This document shows, in pieces, positions 21,512 through 33,154 of a stretch of DNA of 64,000 bases. The position numbers were made by a program, and so were the translations under genes. The DNA is from Artemisia argyi (lineage: Eukaryota > Streptophyta > Magnoliopsida > Asterales > Asteraceae): positions 41,940,959-42,004,958 of the forward strand of contig CM060697.1 of NCBI GenBank assembly GCA_030686995.1, in the 5' to 3' direction. Below the pieces are notes generated by a model, which saw only the letters and a list, made by a program, of their open reading frames with translations, had not been told where the DNA came from and did not search any database. How positions within the stretch are numbered: the first letter of the stretch is position 1; every line of letters starts with the position of its first letter.

Positions 21512-24491
21512 TGTAACAATTCGCAATTTCAGATTAACTTTTATTCCTGAAAATTTCACTATTCACTTTTCACTATTCACTTTTTACTATTCACTTTTCA
21601 CTATTCATCTCAGAAATTTTTATTTCATATTCTCGTAAGTTAAACTATTTTAATGATAATCCGAGAGTTTGACGCTCGTCGGATCATTTCTGCAAAAATC
21701 ACAAAGCCGTGTCCGAGATTTACTTTTAGGTTTAAACGTCATTCCAGCATCCCGATATGTCCATAAAACATTATAAACAATAGAAATATGATTTTCTCTC
21801 ATTTTAGGACAATTCCAAAAGTTTTGGAATTTTACGTTTTTCAGTTCAGCGTTTTACGCGAATTACGCGTTTTAGACCCGTGCTTCCAGTTTTTAGCAGG
21901 GTTTTAGCACCCGATACAACCTACCACTCATTTTATATTTTATTATGGACTATATTGACATGTTTAACCATACTTTCAAGTTTCATATTTTTACGATACC
22001 CGGTTTTACGTTTCGTGGCCTAAAAACTTACGGTTAGCAACTTACGGAGTCAAAACTAGCTACATACTTAGGATATTATCATTCAAAGACCATGACTACT
22101 CATCTAGTCACCCTTATCCTTGGCAAACCGACTTAGGGGGGGAGGAGTCACCATGTGTGGTTAAATCTTGACCATTGATTCTTTAGATCATTACAAGTGT
22201 CTTAAACTAACCATGGTTAAATTCTAACCCAATATATGGTTAACTATTTTTCCTACCCTATAAATACCAAGCTAAAACACATAGAAAACTTGCACCACAC
22301 CTTCTTATAACCTTCAAGTCCTAAAACCTAAGGCACTTTTCTTATATTTTGTAAGAAAGTTAACTAGTTTTTGAAAGAAAACTAGTGTTTGATCTTCAAT
22401 CTTGGAAATTTTCTAAGAAAAGTTGTTATAACTTTAAAGTCTCCAAAAAGGCATCGTTATAATCTTCAAATAGCTTTGGAATTTCAAGAAGGCGTCATTA
22501 TAATCTTCAAATAACCTCGGTTTATCATAGATTTCAAAGGGTGAAGCTTAAGTCTATCAAAGTCCGTACCTTACTAGTTACTTACCTTTCTTTTAGAAAG
22601 CCTCAAGTTGTAAGCAAATCCTTATACACTTTCTTGCTCATTATCATTTTCATGCTCTTTGTGTTCCTTTCATGCTATATATGTTCTTGTTATTGTGTTC
22701 ATGATGTTTAAAAATGGATAAAACAAGTATTGGTATACATATGTTAACTTATGACAAGCAAACAAGCAAACTAGTGATTTTTATGGAGAACCACGACCAA
22801 AATAGTACAACTATGATATTTGACACTTACTTACTGTTAAATAGGACTTAACAAGGAAAACATAGCAATTTGAATCACCCAAAACGAGTACCCGAGTCAA
22901 AAGATACGACCATAGGAAGTTAGCGACACCAAAACGCCGAAACTGCCTATAACCTACTGTTTTGCATTCTGCCAATTTGAAAGTCACCCTTCTGCTCCGA
23001 TTCATCAAAAAGTTAAAACACGAAAGTTGTCCGGAACGACGTTTTCGTTCAGGATCATAGAAGCTCGAGCCCTGAAAACGCTTTCTGAGTGATAATTTTC
23101 TTCAAATTCTTAACAGCCCATTTTTAGACCAAAGTAACTATATAATTGTTATAATTAGATGAGACCAAGAGGTCTAATGACCTAAAGCCAAGACCACAAC
23201 CATGGCAAAAGCCAAGATTTAGTCTCAAGACCATGGTAACAATGACCAAGGTCACGGCAAAGCCACGGCTAAGACCATATAACTTTTAAAGATCAAAACT
23301 TATATATATGTTATCAAATACTACAATAGTAGGGAGCCTCATGTGAGGAGTTCATTAAGTAAGCCGTCGAGATGAGTTGTGGATTTACGAATTAAAGTGT
23401 CCTGGCTCCTCGAACGTTTACTCCATGACTTCTGAATTATGTCGGCCCGAACGGTAGTAAGAGATATACAACCTATACATGTTTCATAGACCACTTATAT
23501 TCAAAGACTTACACTATATACTAAGTACTACATCATGAACATTATGCAAGACATATATTGGCAATTCTTCGTATTCTTAGATGTTACTCCAAACCTAAGT
23601 CGCAACGTTCTATTATAGGCTGCTCTTAGAGACTTTCACGATTCGACTACAACTTTCATTTCTCATTACATAGACTTAAGGTGAGTCATAGCCCCTACTC
23701 TTTTCATACTTGTTTTAACTCTTTTGGGGGAGATACATGCACAACTACTTGCTTACTTGTACAAATACTCAAAACATGTATACTTGATTGTTTTATACTT
23801 GATTGTCTTATACTTGATTGTATTATACTTGATTTCATACATACATGACTGTCTTTTATCTTTGGGAAGTGGCTCCCAGTAATCTTTTATCTTTGGGAAG
23901 TGGCTCCCAGTTTTCTTTGGGAAGTGGCTCCCAGTTGTCTTTGGGAATTGGCTCCCAAGTGAGGTCTTCGGAGATGAAGTGTAGACTCACTACTAATTGC
24001 TTAATTGTTTTGATGAACTTATACATGTCTTATTCATACTATATATTTAGCAGTGGGTTGTGAACACACAGGTTACAAGTCTCTTATGGCGGGACTTGCA
24101 ACTGAGTGGATTCTCAATGCCTTTGCTGTGTGAACATTCTTTTGAGGCTTTTTCAACTGTTTTAAGACAAACTCTATGAACTCACCAACCATTGTGTTGA
24201 CACTTTAGCATGTTTATCTCAGGTTAGTAAGGCGATAGCTAGTGCGTGGAACTTAGAATCAAGCTGCATATTCTGAAGACTTACGCTTTTATCATTTACC
24301 ATTCAAAACATTTTGTATACATTTATGTATCATACTTTGAAATCTCATGTTTGTAACTTTGAATTCTTTAATCGAATGGTAACTTTTCAAAACGTCTCAT
24401 TTAGAGTTCGTTTTCTATAACTTGTACTTTGTATTATGAAGTAGCTCCCCTATGACACAGTCTTCCGCTGCAGTATTTTGGGTGTGTTACA
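21512..24491 (+). repeat. 3' LTR of the LARD-like element
   Basis: 2980 bp, about 99% identical to 17846-20825 by eye. Ends GTGTTACA at the TSD TGTTC. Confidence 0.93.
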
Positions 24492-25563
24492 TGTTCTGTC
24501 TATTGATATTATGTCCATCATTTTACAAACATATTCTGTTCAAGATGATGAACGATTGAGAGCTGAGACCTCCGAAATTGTTTCAAAATATAAAAATGCC
24601 CTTATAAAGCTTGAAAAAGAAAACGTGTCATATTTTAAACAACTTGATCGAAAAAGAGAAGAATGCAAGTATGACAAACTGTCGTATGAGCGTGCCTTAA
24701 AGAACATGAAAGAGCAAAATGATCTTTTGAGGGCTCAGCTTGAAAGTCAGAAAGGAAAGGGTGAGGAAACTAAGTTTACAAAACCATCGACTTCGGAGAA
24801 ACCAAATGTTTCAAACCCGGTTAACAAACCAAAAATGTCCATTTCACGGTTTGCTCCAAAATTCGTTGAGAAAAAGGATTTGACAAAACCAGTCGCTCCA
24901 ACACCCTTGTCCAAGCAATGTGATAATGAAAAGATTGTTGATAAAGGAAAAGCGGTTGTCAAAACACCAAAAGTGATAGCACCTGGCCTTTTTAGGATTA
25001 GTCCCACTAATGCGTGTGCCTCCACATCTAAGACAAATGCGTGCAAAAAGGATAATTCTAAAGAGTCTAGTAATGCTAAAAAGGACAACAATATAAATTC
25101 TAACGCGTGTGCCTTACCTTCTACAGGATTAGAAAGCACTTCTAGGAGCAACAGACTAAAGCCTAGGAGCAATACAAGGAACAATAGAGTCTCGTCTGCC
25201 TCTACGAGTAGTAGCAAGAATAAAGTTGAAGAAATAGAAGAACACCCTAGGAATTTATTGCTTTGTAATAAGAAACATGATTCATCTGAATGTAATGTCA
25301 AAAGTACTGGTTCTAATGTATGTAATGACTCTGTTTGTTTAATATGCAAGAAATGTTTAATTAATGATGTTCATGATGAATGTGTTTCTAAGAATGTGAA
25401 TGTTACGCCTGAACAGAAGTATGTTCCAAAGGGAACTAGTGCTAGATCTAGATCTATAGAAAGATTAGTTGCATGCTTTAGGTCTACCACTAGTAGTCGA
25501 ATGCCTAGGAACTACCTTAAGTTTTGTATGTGGATACCAATGGGTAGAGAGTTCATTCCTTAG
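24492..25563 (+). pseudogene. Copia coiled-coil region, 3' half, with Lys/Ser-rich linker
   Basis: Continues the frame broken at 17845: SIDIMSIILQTYSVQDDERL, then helical LRAETSEIVSKYKNALIKLE and YERALKNMKEQNDLLRAQLE, then a Lys/Thr/Ser-rich stretch and Cys-rich DSVCLICKKCLINDVHDECV, a wording typical of this linker in related plant copia elements. Ends in a TAG at 25561. Removing the nested element would restore continuity here, so the insertion is younger than most other lesions or hit a frame still open locally. Confidence 0.75.
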
Positions 25564-26000
25564 AATGGCAAATTGGAAGTTGTTCAAAATAAACATGTAG
25601 CAACCTTTGATGTGTGTGATTCGGAATTGACTCCTAACCCCATGGAACCAAATTTAAAACGGTTTCCAAATACAAACTCTTCTGTTCTTGGCAGGTTATC
25701 GAAATATGTCTTTGGATCGTCGACTCGGGTTGCTCCAAGCACATGAACGGGAATTTAAAGCTGCTGATCAATTTCGTCTGGAAATTCATGGGAACTGTAC
25801 GCTTTAGAAATGATCATGTAGCAGCTATTCAGGGTTATGGAGATCTTCGGTTTGGGAATTTTTTAATCACTCGAGTTTACTACGTCGAAGGGTTGGGACA
25901 CAATTTGTTTTCAGTTGGGCAATTTTGCGATGCAGATTTAGAAGTTGCATTCAGGAGAAACACGGTTTTTATTAGAAATTTGGTTGGTGATGATCTCTAA
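25564..26000 (+). pseudogene. Copia aspartic protease
   Basis: WIVDSGCSKHMNGN at about 25712-25753 holds the catalytic Asp-Ser-Gly of copia proteases, followed by IQGYGDLRFGN and VYYVEGLGHNLFSVGQFCD, the standard C-terminal half and start of the GAG-pre-integrase region. Frame is lost between 25561 and about 25700 and stops at 25998. In active elements this cleaves the polyprotein. Confidence 0.85.
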
Positions 26001-27575
26001 GCTGGTAATCGTGGTACGAACTTGCATGCTATCGACATCAACCAAATGGCTTCTACATCACCAATTTGTCTTATGACAAGGACAACCGAAACTAAGTCCT
26101 GGTTGTGGCATAGAAGATTATCCCATCTCAATTTTGACATCATCAACAAGTTAGCCAAAGACGACATCGTCACCGGACTTCCTAAGTTCAAATACACCAA
26201 GGAACATCTATGTCCATCATGCGAACAAGGAAAAAGCAAAAGAGCATCATATAAACCTAAAACCGTACCTAGTTCGGAAGCAAGGTTACATATGTTGCAC
26301 ATGGACTTATGTGGCCCAATGACAGTTGAAAGCATTAATGGGAAGAAGTATATTCTTGTTATTGTTGATGATTATTCAAGATATACTTGGGTAAAGTTTT
26401 TGAGGTCAAAAGACGAAGCACCAGGTACCATCATCACCTTTCTGAAGCGTATCCAAGTTCTACTTCAAGCTCCAGTAAGGATTGTAAGAACAGATAATGG
26501 CACAGAATTCACTAATCAGGAGTTAAGAACCTACTTTGAAGATGTGGGAATCACTCACCAAACATCAGTTGTTAGAACTCCACAGCAGAATGGGGTAGTT
26601 GAAAGAAGAAACCGAACTCTTGTGGAAGCTGCTCGTACAATGCTGATTTTTTCTAGTGCACCACTATTCTTATGGGCTGATGCTGTAGCCACTGCTTGTT
26701 TTACTCAAAACCGATCCCTAATCCATCCAAGATTCAATAAAACCCCATATGAGCTAGTGAACAACCGTAAACCTGACATCTCTTACCTTCACGTGTTTGG
26801 CGCTTTGTGTTATCAGACGAATGATAGAGAAGATCTAAGGAAGTTAAAAGCTAAGGGTGATATTGGAATCTTCATTGGATATTCAGAAAACTCGAGGGCA
26901 TTCAGTGTGTATAATAGAAGAACAAAAAGGATAATGGAGACGATGAATGTGAAGTTTGATGAGATTTCACAAATGGCTTCTGAGAGACTCGCTCTAGAAC
27001 CCGCGCTTAATCGAATGACTTCTAATCAAAATGGATTAGGACCCGCACCAAACCAGCGGACTTCTAGACACATCAATTCAGGACTTGTACCTCAAGGAGC
27101 TCATTCAACTAACACGGACAAACCTTCAGAACAAGAGTTGGAAAATTTCTTCGAGTTAATGTTTGATGAATATTATGGTGGAACTTCGACAAATGCATCT
27201 CAACAACATTCCGCTGCACCCGCTCAAAACCATCAACCACCACCACCATCACAAGATACATCTACAACAGTCGAAGCTGAAGCACCAACTCCCTCAACAT
27301 CATCAACATCTACTCTAGCAACTCCAGTTATTGAAACTGTACAACCAAGAGTTGATGAGCAAAACCAAAACACAAATTTTCAAGAAGAACCTACAAATAA
27401 TTCAAACGATGTTGTGTTAGAAGAAGAAGAAGTATTTGAAAACCCATTTGCAACAGACTCTGCTGAATCTTCTTCAAGGTTACAAGAACCGTCTAACACA
27501 CATTCGTTAAACCCAAGGTACCCTTCTACGTTTCAATGGACAAAAGACCATCCAAATAGAACAAGTTATTGGTGA
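26001..27575 (+). pseudogene. Copia integrase
   Basis: Long open frame with GAG-pre-integrase WLWHRRLSHLNFD and CPSCEQGK (HHCC finger), core LHMDLCGPM, VRTDNGTEF and QQNGVVERRNRT (D, D, E), then FHVFGALCY-like and GIFIGYSENSRAFSVYN. The C-terminal third is a Ser/Thr/Gln-rich linker usual in copia. A shift at about 27560 separates it from RT. The domain is complete and its catalytic residues are present, but upstream and downstream breaks make it non-autonomous. Confidence 0.92.
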
Positions 27576-28830
27576 ACCTTCAAAGCCAGTTCAGACGAGG
27601 AAACAATTTGCCACCGATCTCGAATTGTGCATTTACATTTGCTCAATCAATCTCAAAGAACCAAAAAACGTTCAGGAAGCAATGGCAGAAAACCCTTGGA
27701 TAGAAGCGATGCAAGAGGAAATTATTCAATACCAGTTACATGATAGTTGGGAACTTGTTGAACGACCACTTGATATACGTGTTCTTGATCTCAAGTGGTT
27801 GTGGAAGAACAAACTGGATGAGGAAATGACTGTTATTCGCAACAAAGCTCGTCTCGTGGCTAAAGGTTATCCACAAGAAGAAGGGATAGATTTCGAAGAA
27901 TCATTCGCGCCTGTAGCTAGACTTGAAGCAGTCCGGATCTTCTTAGCCTATGCAGCTCACAAAAACATCACAGTCTATCAGATGGACATTAAGACAGCTT
28001 TCTTGAATGGAACTCTAAAAGAAGAAGTGTGTGTGAGTCAGCCAGAGGGATTCATCGACAAAGATCATCCAGACTATGTCTACAAGCTTAAAAAAGCCAT
28101 TTATGGTTTAAAACAAGCTCCAAGAGCGTGGTATGACGAACTATCATCTTTCTTGCTTAAAAATAATTTCACCAAAGGAACGGTTGATGACACCTTGTTT
28201 ATCAAAAAATTCAAAGATGAAATTTTGATCGTTCAAATTTACGTGGACGACATTATTTTTGGATCAACCAATCCTAACCATTCAAAACATTTTGAAAATC
28301 TCATGAAAAGCAAATTTGAAATGTCCATGATGGGGGAACTAAAATTCTTTCTTGGTTTTCAAATACATCAATCCCCTCGTGGTATTTTTATCAATCAAGC
28401 TAAATATATAATAAAGATTTTGAAAAAACATGGAATGGAATACTGTGATTCTGTTGGTACACCAATGGTCACTTCACCAAAAATAGGTGCTGATTTGTTT
28501 GGGAAACCCATCGATCCGAAGAAATATCAGAGTATAATCGGTTCTCTCATGTACCTAACTGCTAGCCGACCCGATATTCAATTTGCTGTATGTTTATTAG
28601 CACGTTTTCAGGCAAACCCTACCGAACTTCACCTCAAAGAGGTTAAACGGATCTTTCGGTACCTACGAAGCACCATTAATATGGGACTTTGGTATTCGAA
28701 GGATTCGGGGTTTAATCTAACAGCATTTTCAGATGCCGACCATGCCGGTGATCAAGTTACAGCAAAGAGTACATCAGGAGGAGCACAATTTTTAGGTGAA
28801 AAGCTAGTAAGCTGGTCTTCAAAGAAATAG
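27576..28830 (+). pseudogene. Copia reverse transcriptase
   Basis: Starts within [15 protein letters not shown] (frame resumes at about 27575), then [58 protein letters not shown] and [11 protein letters not shown] with the two catalytic Asp. [17 protein letters not shown] and SDADHAGDQ lead into RNase H. TAG at 28828-28830 replaces the Gln usual in SKKQDC, ending the frame. Confidence 0.93.
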
Positions 28831-29160
28831 GATTGTAATGCACTATCAACCGCCGAAGCCGAGTATGTGTCTCTATCTGCGTGTTGTGCCCAAGTTCTTT
28901 GGATGCGGACACAGCTCACAGATTATGACTTTACTTTTGATAGAATACCTATGTATTGTGACTCAAAAAGTGTCATGGCTATCTCGTGCAATCCCGTACA
29001 TCACTCTAAGATGAAACATATCAAAGTCCGCTACCATTTCATCAAAGAGCACGTAGAAGAGGGTACTGTTGAATTATTTTTCGTTAAGACTGATTACCAA
29101 CTCGCCGATCTATTTACTAAAGCCCTTCCGAAAGAACGGTTTGACTATTTAGTTCGATGA
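28831..29160 (+). pseudogene. Copia RNase H C-terminal part
   Basis: [20 protein letters not shown] continues directly after the TAG at 28828, then [34 protein letters not shown] and [15 protein letters not shown]. These are the later RNase H active-site and terminal motifs. TGA at 29158 then IGMRSLNPEELERLLESY shows the usual polyprotein end slightly beyond. Confidence 0.9.
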
Positions 29161-31795
29161 ATTGGCATGCGAAGCCTAAACCCTGAGGAGTTAGAACGTC
29201 TTCTCGAATCTTATTGATAAATATTTTCAAAATTGCTTCGCTATAAATATTTTTGAAAAAACAAAACACAAATTTTGAAAAACCAACAAAAACAAAAACA
29301 ATATAAAATCAAAAAAATCCAAAAATATTCTTCTCACGACATGTCTCTCGTATAAATCAATATTCTGTACGTTTCTAGAAATGTCATTCAACAATGATAC
29401 GGACATGTACAGATGCTTGAACGGGAGTTCTTTTTAATGTTTTTCTAAAAACATGTCGTTTCTCAAAAGTTTCTTCACTATGAAACCCGTACTTCAAAGT
29501 GGAATCTTTTCAAAACTTGGGTCCGGGTATAATAACTCGAAAAGATTTCAAATAAGGACCCTAATGATGACTTCTGATTATTTTTAAATCAAGGACTCGT
29601 ACGTTCAATGACGAAATCTTTTTCGAAAAGTTCAAGTCGAAACAAACGAAAAGGATTTCAAGCATAAACTCATTTTCAAACAAAATTCTTGAGCACTTTT
29701 TCAAGATTGTTCAAAAGATTTCTCAAAATCTCTCAAAATGAGTGCTCAAGATAACTCCCTCAAAACCCTTAATTGATTTTAAATGTGCTATCATTAAGGG
29801 GGAGTACAAAATAAAAAATGTTCCGAATTCATGCAAAAACAAATCTGTCTTTCTCTCTAAAAGGCTTTTTCTTAATCCGTTGATATAAAAAATATCACGA
29901 TATGCTATTTTTGAGGGGGAGAAGACATGATTAAAAAGTGATCAAAGATGTTTAAAGATTGTGACTGAATCTCAGAAGAGCTCGACTCAGAATATACCAA
30001 TGAATTGACGAAGCTTAAAATGTTAGTAATCGAAAAGACTTGTCCTGGATGGGTAATAATTTCAAGTTAGTCTAACTAGTGATGTAAGCGTGTCTCGAAT
30101 ATGACTTGTCTGAGTAGAATATACCGTATCGAGAGACTTTCTTTGGACTTGACCAGGACGGGTAATAATTTCAAGCTAGTCTAACTAGTGATGTAAGCGT
30201 GTCTCGAATCGGTCATGTTCACCGAAAGTGGATCAATTCAAAAAGTGCAAACTCCTCACGCATGTGCAAATTTCTTAAAATTTCATAAGCACATGTGAAG
30301 GGGGAGTCCTTTAAAAGACACCAAAACTCTCAAAGTGTTAACAAAGTACATTTTATAATCATAAACACTTTGAGAGATTTTCAAATGAATGGTTTTATGG
30401 CAATTATAGGATAGTCATGGAGTTATAAGGTGACTAAGGTTAGGAAAAACCGTCCTATGATCCGCCAGAGCCGGAGGGATCTACCCAAGGACAAACCAAT
30501 AGATTAGAATTAGAAGTCCTTAGGTATGATTGAAAAAAGGAGAAAATGAGAAAGGAGAGAGAAGGGGTTGAAGAATTAAAAAAAAAGTTATGAAAAAGGG
30601 TGAAAAGAAATAGCCCTCCATATGTTCAACCTTAGGGCAGACACCGGATTCAATTCGTATGCTACTGGTTGTTGCTAAGGTGACACCGGTATTGAAGATA
30701 AAGACGTCATGGACCCAGTGACGCATTGCACTAAACCTTCTTAACCACTCAAGTTCTCTTAAAAGAGCTTGTTTCATTCTCACGGGGAACCGGTGTAATC
30801 TATCGACCTGTCTCTTAGAGATGGTTGGTATTGAAGCAGGAGCCCTCTCCCTAATCTCCACATAGGAAACCTAATGTGCACTTATCGAGTCTAGAGCCCC
30901 GAGATTCATCAAAAGATCTCATAGGAACACATGATATTTCTACACTGGTTGTTCATCATTAAGGACACCAGATGTAAACTTAAGAGTCCTACGCAGATCT
31001 TAGCAATCTGCCGAGAACGTTTATGAGAGGATTTACTTATGTATTTTCTCAATGATTGAACGGAAATTCCTGCCAGGGTCAACATCAAGCAGCCCTAACA
31101 TTGGGTCACTTCGGTAATTCTTTATGGGTTACGCTTAGTGTTTGCGGTGGTTTCAAACGGTCTACAGTCGTGGAGTAATCCCCAGCAACTCACCCAATCA
31201 TTGAGCTACTAAGTAGGTCTCGTAACCTCCCTCGGGAGTATCTGATATGGGAACGGCCATGGTAAGGGTTAGAAGGAGTCTTCACACTATGCTGTTGACG
31301 ATCTCTAATTCTTATCTGTAAGTACCGGTTGATTTATTGCTAACTATTTACCTGCAGCTATACATCATCTCTATGGCGACAGATTCCACATGCTCATACA
31401 TACATCTTGAAGTCAAAGTAAGCTCGCTCAAAGATCTAAGCAACACAAAGTTCAAAGAAAGATTCTACGCCAAAAAGAAGAATCTACAAAGTAAAGAGAC
31501 TAAAGATCAATGTGAAAGAAAGGGAACTACGTGCATGTGAAAGTCAAAGTCCAAAGATGTATGAGCATTTTGGAATGGCGAACAACCACCACAGACACAG
31601 AAGTGACGAAAGGCAGATTGCTCCATATCACAAAAGAACAAAGAACAATGAAAAGTCAGTCATCAAAGATCACAAAGCATGAAGGAACAAAGACTAAAGA
31701 CTATTCGACTACGACACACAATGGTCAAGAACATAGTACAAAGAAGACCTAATCACGTGGAGCATCATTCGAATGACCACCTCTTAGGGGGAGAT
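29161..31795 (+). other. Copia 3' non-coding tract with 50-bp direct repeat
   Basis: 2.6 kb between RNase H and the right LTR. No supported gene; the short frames at 30520-30861 and 31337-31752 lack recognisable features. A 50-bp direct repeat (gggtaataatttcaagYtag...) is at 30051-30100 and 30160-30209 with one mismatch. 'aaGGGGGAGT' purine runs occur at 29797, 30300 and the true PPT 31781-31795. Long 3' tracts are common in this copia group. Confidence 0.6.
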
Positions 31796-32197
31796 TGTTA
31801 GCATTAAAAATTATATTAGAAAGTGATGGTCATTCTCATTATTAGAATGTTGTGTCGTATGTAATAGTTTAAGTTAGTTGGGCTTTGGACTTGGCAAGCT
31901 AATATGTTATAAGTTAGTTAATGTAAGTAAGCCTTACAATCCATGTAAACCAAGTACAAGCCCAAGCCTATAGAAAAGCCTTTAGGGCTTCTTATCTCAT
32001 GTACTATATAAGCCACCTTATGCCTCATTTGCTAGGTGTGCTTGTGTGTGTATTGTGTGTGTTATTAAATAAAAAGTTCTCTTCATCTTTATCTCTATTT
32101 CTCTAATATTAACGCCACACATTTCATATCAAGTCACCATTTTTACTTCATTTACGTGCTAAATTTGTGTTAAAGTTGATAGATATAAGGTCCTACA
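31796..32197 (+). repeat. 3' LTR of the copia element
   Basis: 402 bp, matches 13252-13659 apart from about seven substitutions and one small indel. Followed by TSD GGTTT. Confidence 0.93.
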
Positions 32198-32389
32198 GGT
32201 TTGGTGTTCAATTACGAGAACTTTCTGATTAGATGGAATTGCCGAGCGAGAACAATGTTCCCTTACAATGGCATTTCTTGAAAGTAATGCATACCATGTC
32301 TTACGAAAACTCTTGAAGCGACCAACAACCTTTGGTGGCACCCTTGTTAGTATCCCAAACAAGATCATTTCAGCAGAAAGTTCAGCCAT
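32198..32389 (-). pseudogene. F-box gene, 5' segment (F-box domain)
   Basis: ATG at 32387-32389, MAELSAEMILFGILTRVPPK then VVGRFKSFRKTWYALLSRNA: the F-box fold that binds SKP1/ASK adaptors. Ends ...KVLVIEHQT at the copia insertion site; the remaining 236 codons are at 12542-13251. The first in-frame ATG is chosen because it sits just ahead of the F-box consensus. A TATA-like ATATATACAT lies about 60 bp upstream. As it stands, transcription from here would run into the copia LTR and give a truncated protein of about 75 residues. Confidence 0.85.
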
Positions 32390-32700
32390 AGTGTGTGTTT
32401 TGTGTGTTTAAATTGAGTGCAAACAGGTTTATGTGAAATGTTGAAATGTATATATGTATTTTTTTTTTGAACGGCTAATACTATTATTCCTAATCTAAAT
32501 CTAATACACCATGAAATGCTCCTGGTTTAGTCACGGTGACTTGGGAATTGTTGGGAGAAGTCACGGTGACTTGGGAATTGTTGAGAGAAGTCTTTGCGAG
32601 ACATTGTTGAAAATCTGTGTGTGAGTCATGTGTATAATGAAGAGTGTATAAATAATGTGTTTTTGGCGCAATAATTTTAGCGGGAAGTTTTGGTTGGGAA
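32390..32700 (-). promoter_or_regulatory. Upstream region of the F-box gene
   Basis: Holds a TATA-like ATACATATATACAT (about 32444-32457 on the minus strand) and a 30-bp tandem duplication of 'gtcacggtgacttgggaatt' at 32530-32589. GTCACGGTGAC is an 11-bp dyad, so each unit could bind a dimeric factor. Assignment is positional. Confidence 0.4.
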
Positions 32701-33105
32701 ATTCTTGCGGGAAATTTCAGATGTGCGACTGTGCGACTTGACTTAACGTGATAATCTAATACTTAGATTATATTCTTTCTACATGGCATAAAATACTTGG
32801 AATATTAAGCAAATATAGTCGTTAAAAATTAATTGTTTTATAACATGTTCCCGTATAACAATAAACCTTATTGAAAATACTTGACCGTATGGCAAAATCG
32901 CCCAATTAAAACTCCTGTACAACTATTTACTACAAAAAAATAAGCCAAATGACGTGTTAGGTTCAAAATTTAATTAAAAGTAGCATGTCAATAAATATGT
33001 GGTTGTTGTAAAGCCAGCTTCTATTTAATTATCAGATATGCGAATGTGCGACTTGGCCAAATGTGCGACTTTTTTTTATATACTATGCATAAAATACCAT
33101 GATTG

Positions 33106-33154
<49 letters not shown>

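Larger units (their letters stand above)
17846..24491 (+). mobile_element. LARD-like gypsy-type element with giant LTRs and no coding sequence
   Basis: LTRs 17846-20825 and 21512-24491, both exactly 2980 bp (TGTAACAATT...GTGTTACA). TSD TGTTC at 17841-17845 and 24492-24496. PBS TGGTATCAGAGCC at 20829. PPT-side CGGGACGAAGTTCTCCTTAA then GGGGTAGAGAC before the right LTR. The 'GGGACGAAGTTC' wording and TGTAACA ends resemble Tekay/Del chromoviruses. The interior is only 686 bp with no open frame of note, so LTRs make up 90% of the element. I count about two dozen differences between LTRs (about 0.8%), making it the youngest datable insertion in the window. It lies within the copia coiled-coil frame. 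Confidence 0.93.
13252..32197 (+). mobile_element. Ty1/copia LTR retrotransposon (18.9 kb with nested insert)
   Basis: LTRs 13252-13659 and 31796-32197 (TGTTAGC...CCTACA), TSD GGTTT at 13247-13251 and 32198-32202, PBS TGGTATCA at 13662, PPT TTAGGGGGAGA before the right LTR. Order gag - coiled coil - protease - integrase - RT - RNase H is the copia order. Without the nested element at 17846-24491 the insertion is about 12.3 kb. It is dead: several stops and shifts in gag, shifts before protease and RT, and a TAG in RNase H. LTRs differ at about seven substitutions in 402 bp plus one small indel. It disrupts an F-box gene. Confidence 0.95.

Noticed and set aside
19145..24063. Paired identical small ORFs (19145-19342/22811-23008 and 20179-20397/23845-24063) as a duplicated gene
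   Set aside because: They are the same LTR read twice; one spans a minisatellite. No protein features.
24747..25349. 200-codon minus-strand ORF rich in Leu/Phe
   Set aside because: Antisense shadow of the Lys/Ser-rich copia linker; composition follows from the other strand.
30520..30861. 113-codon minus-strand ORF as an env-like gene
   Set aside because: Wrong strand for the copia, no signal peptide or clear membrane anchor pattern, Phe-rich end is from poly-purine DNA.
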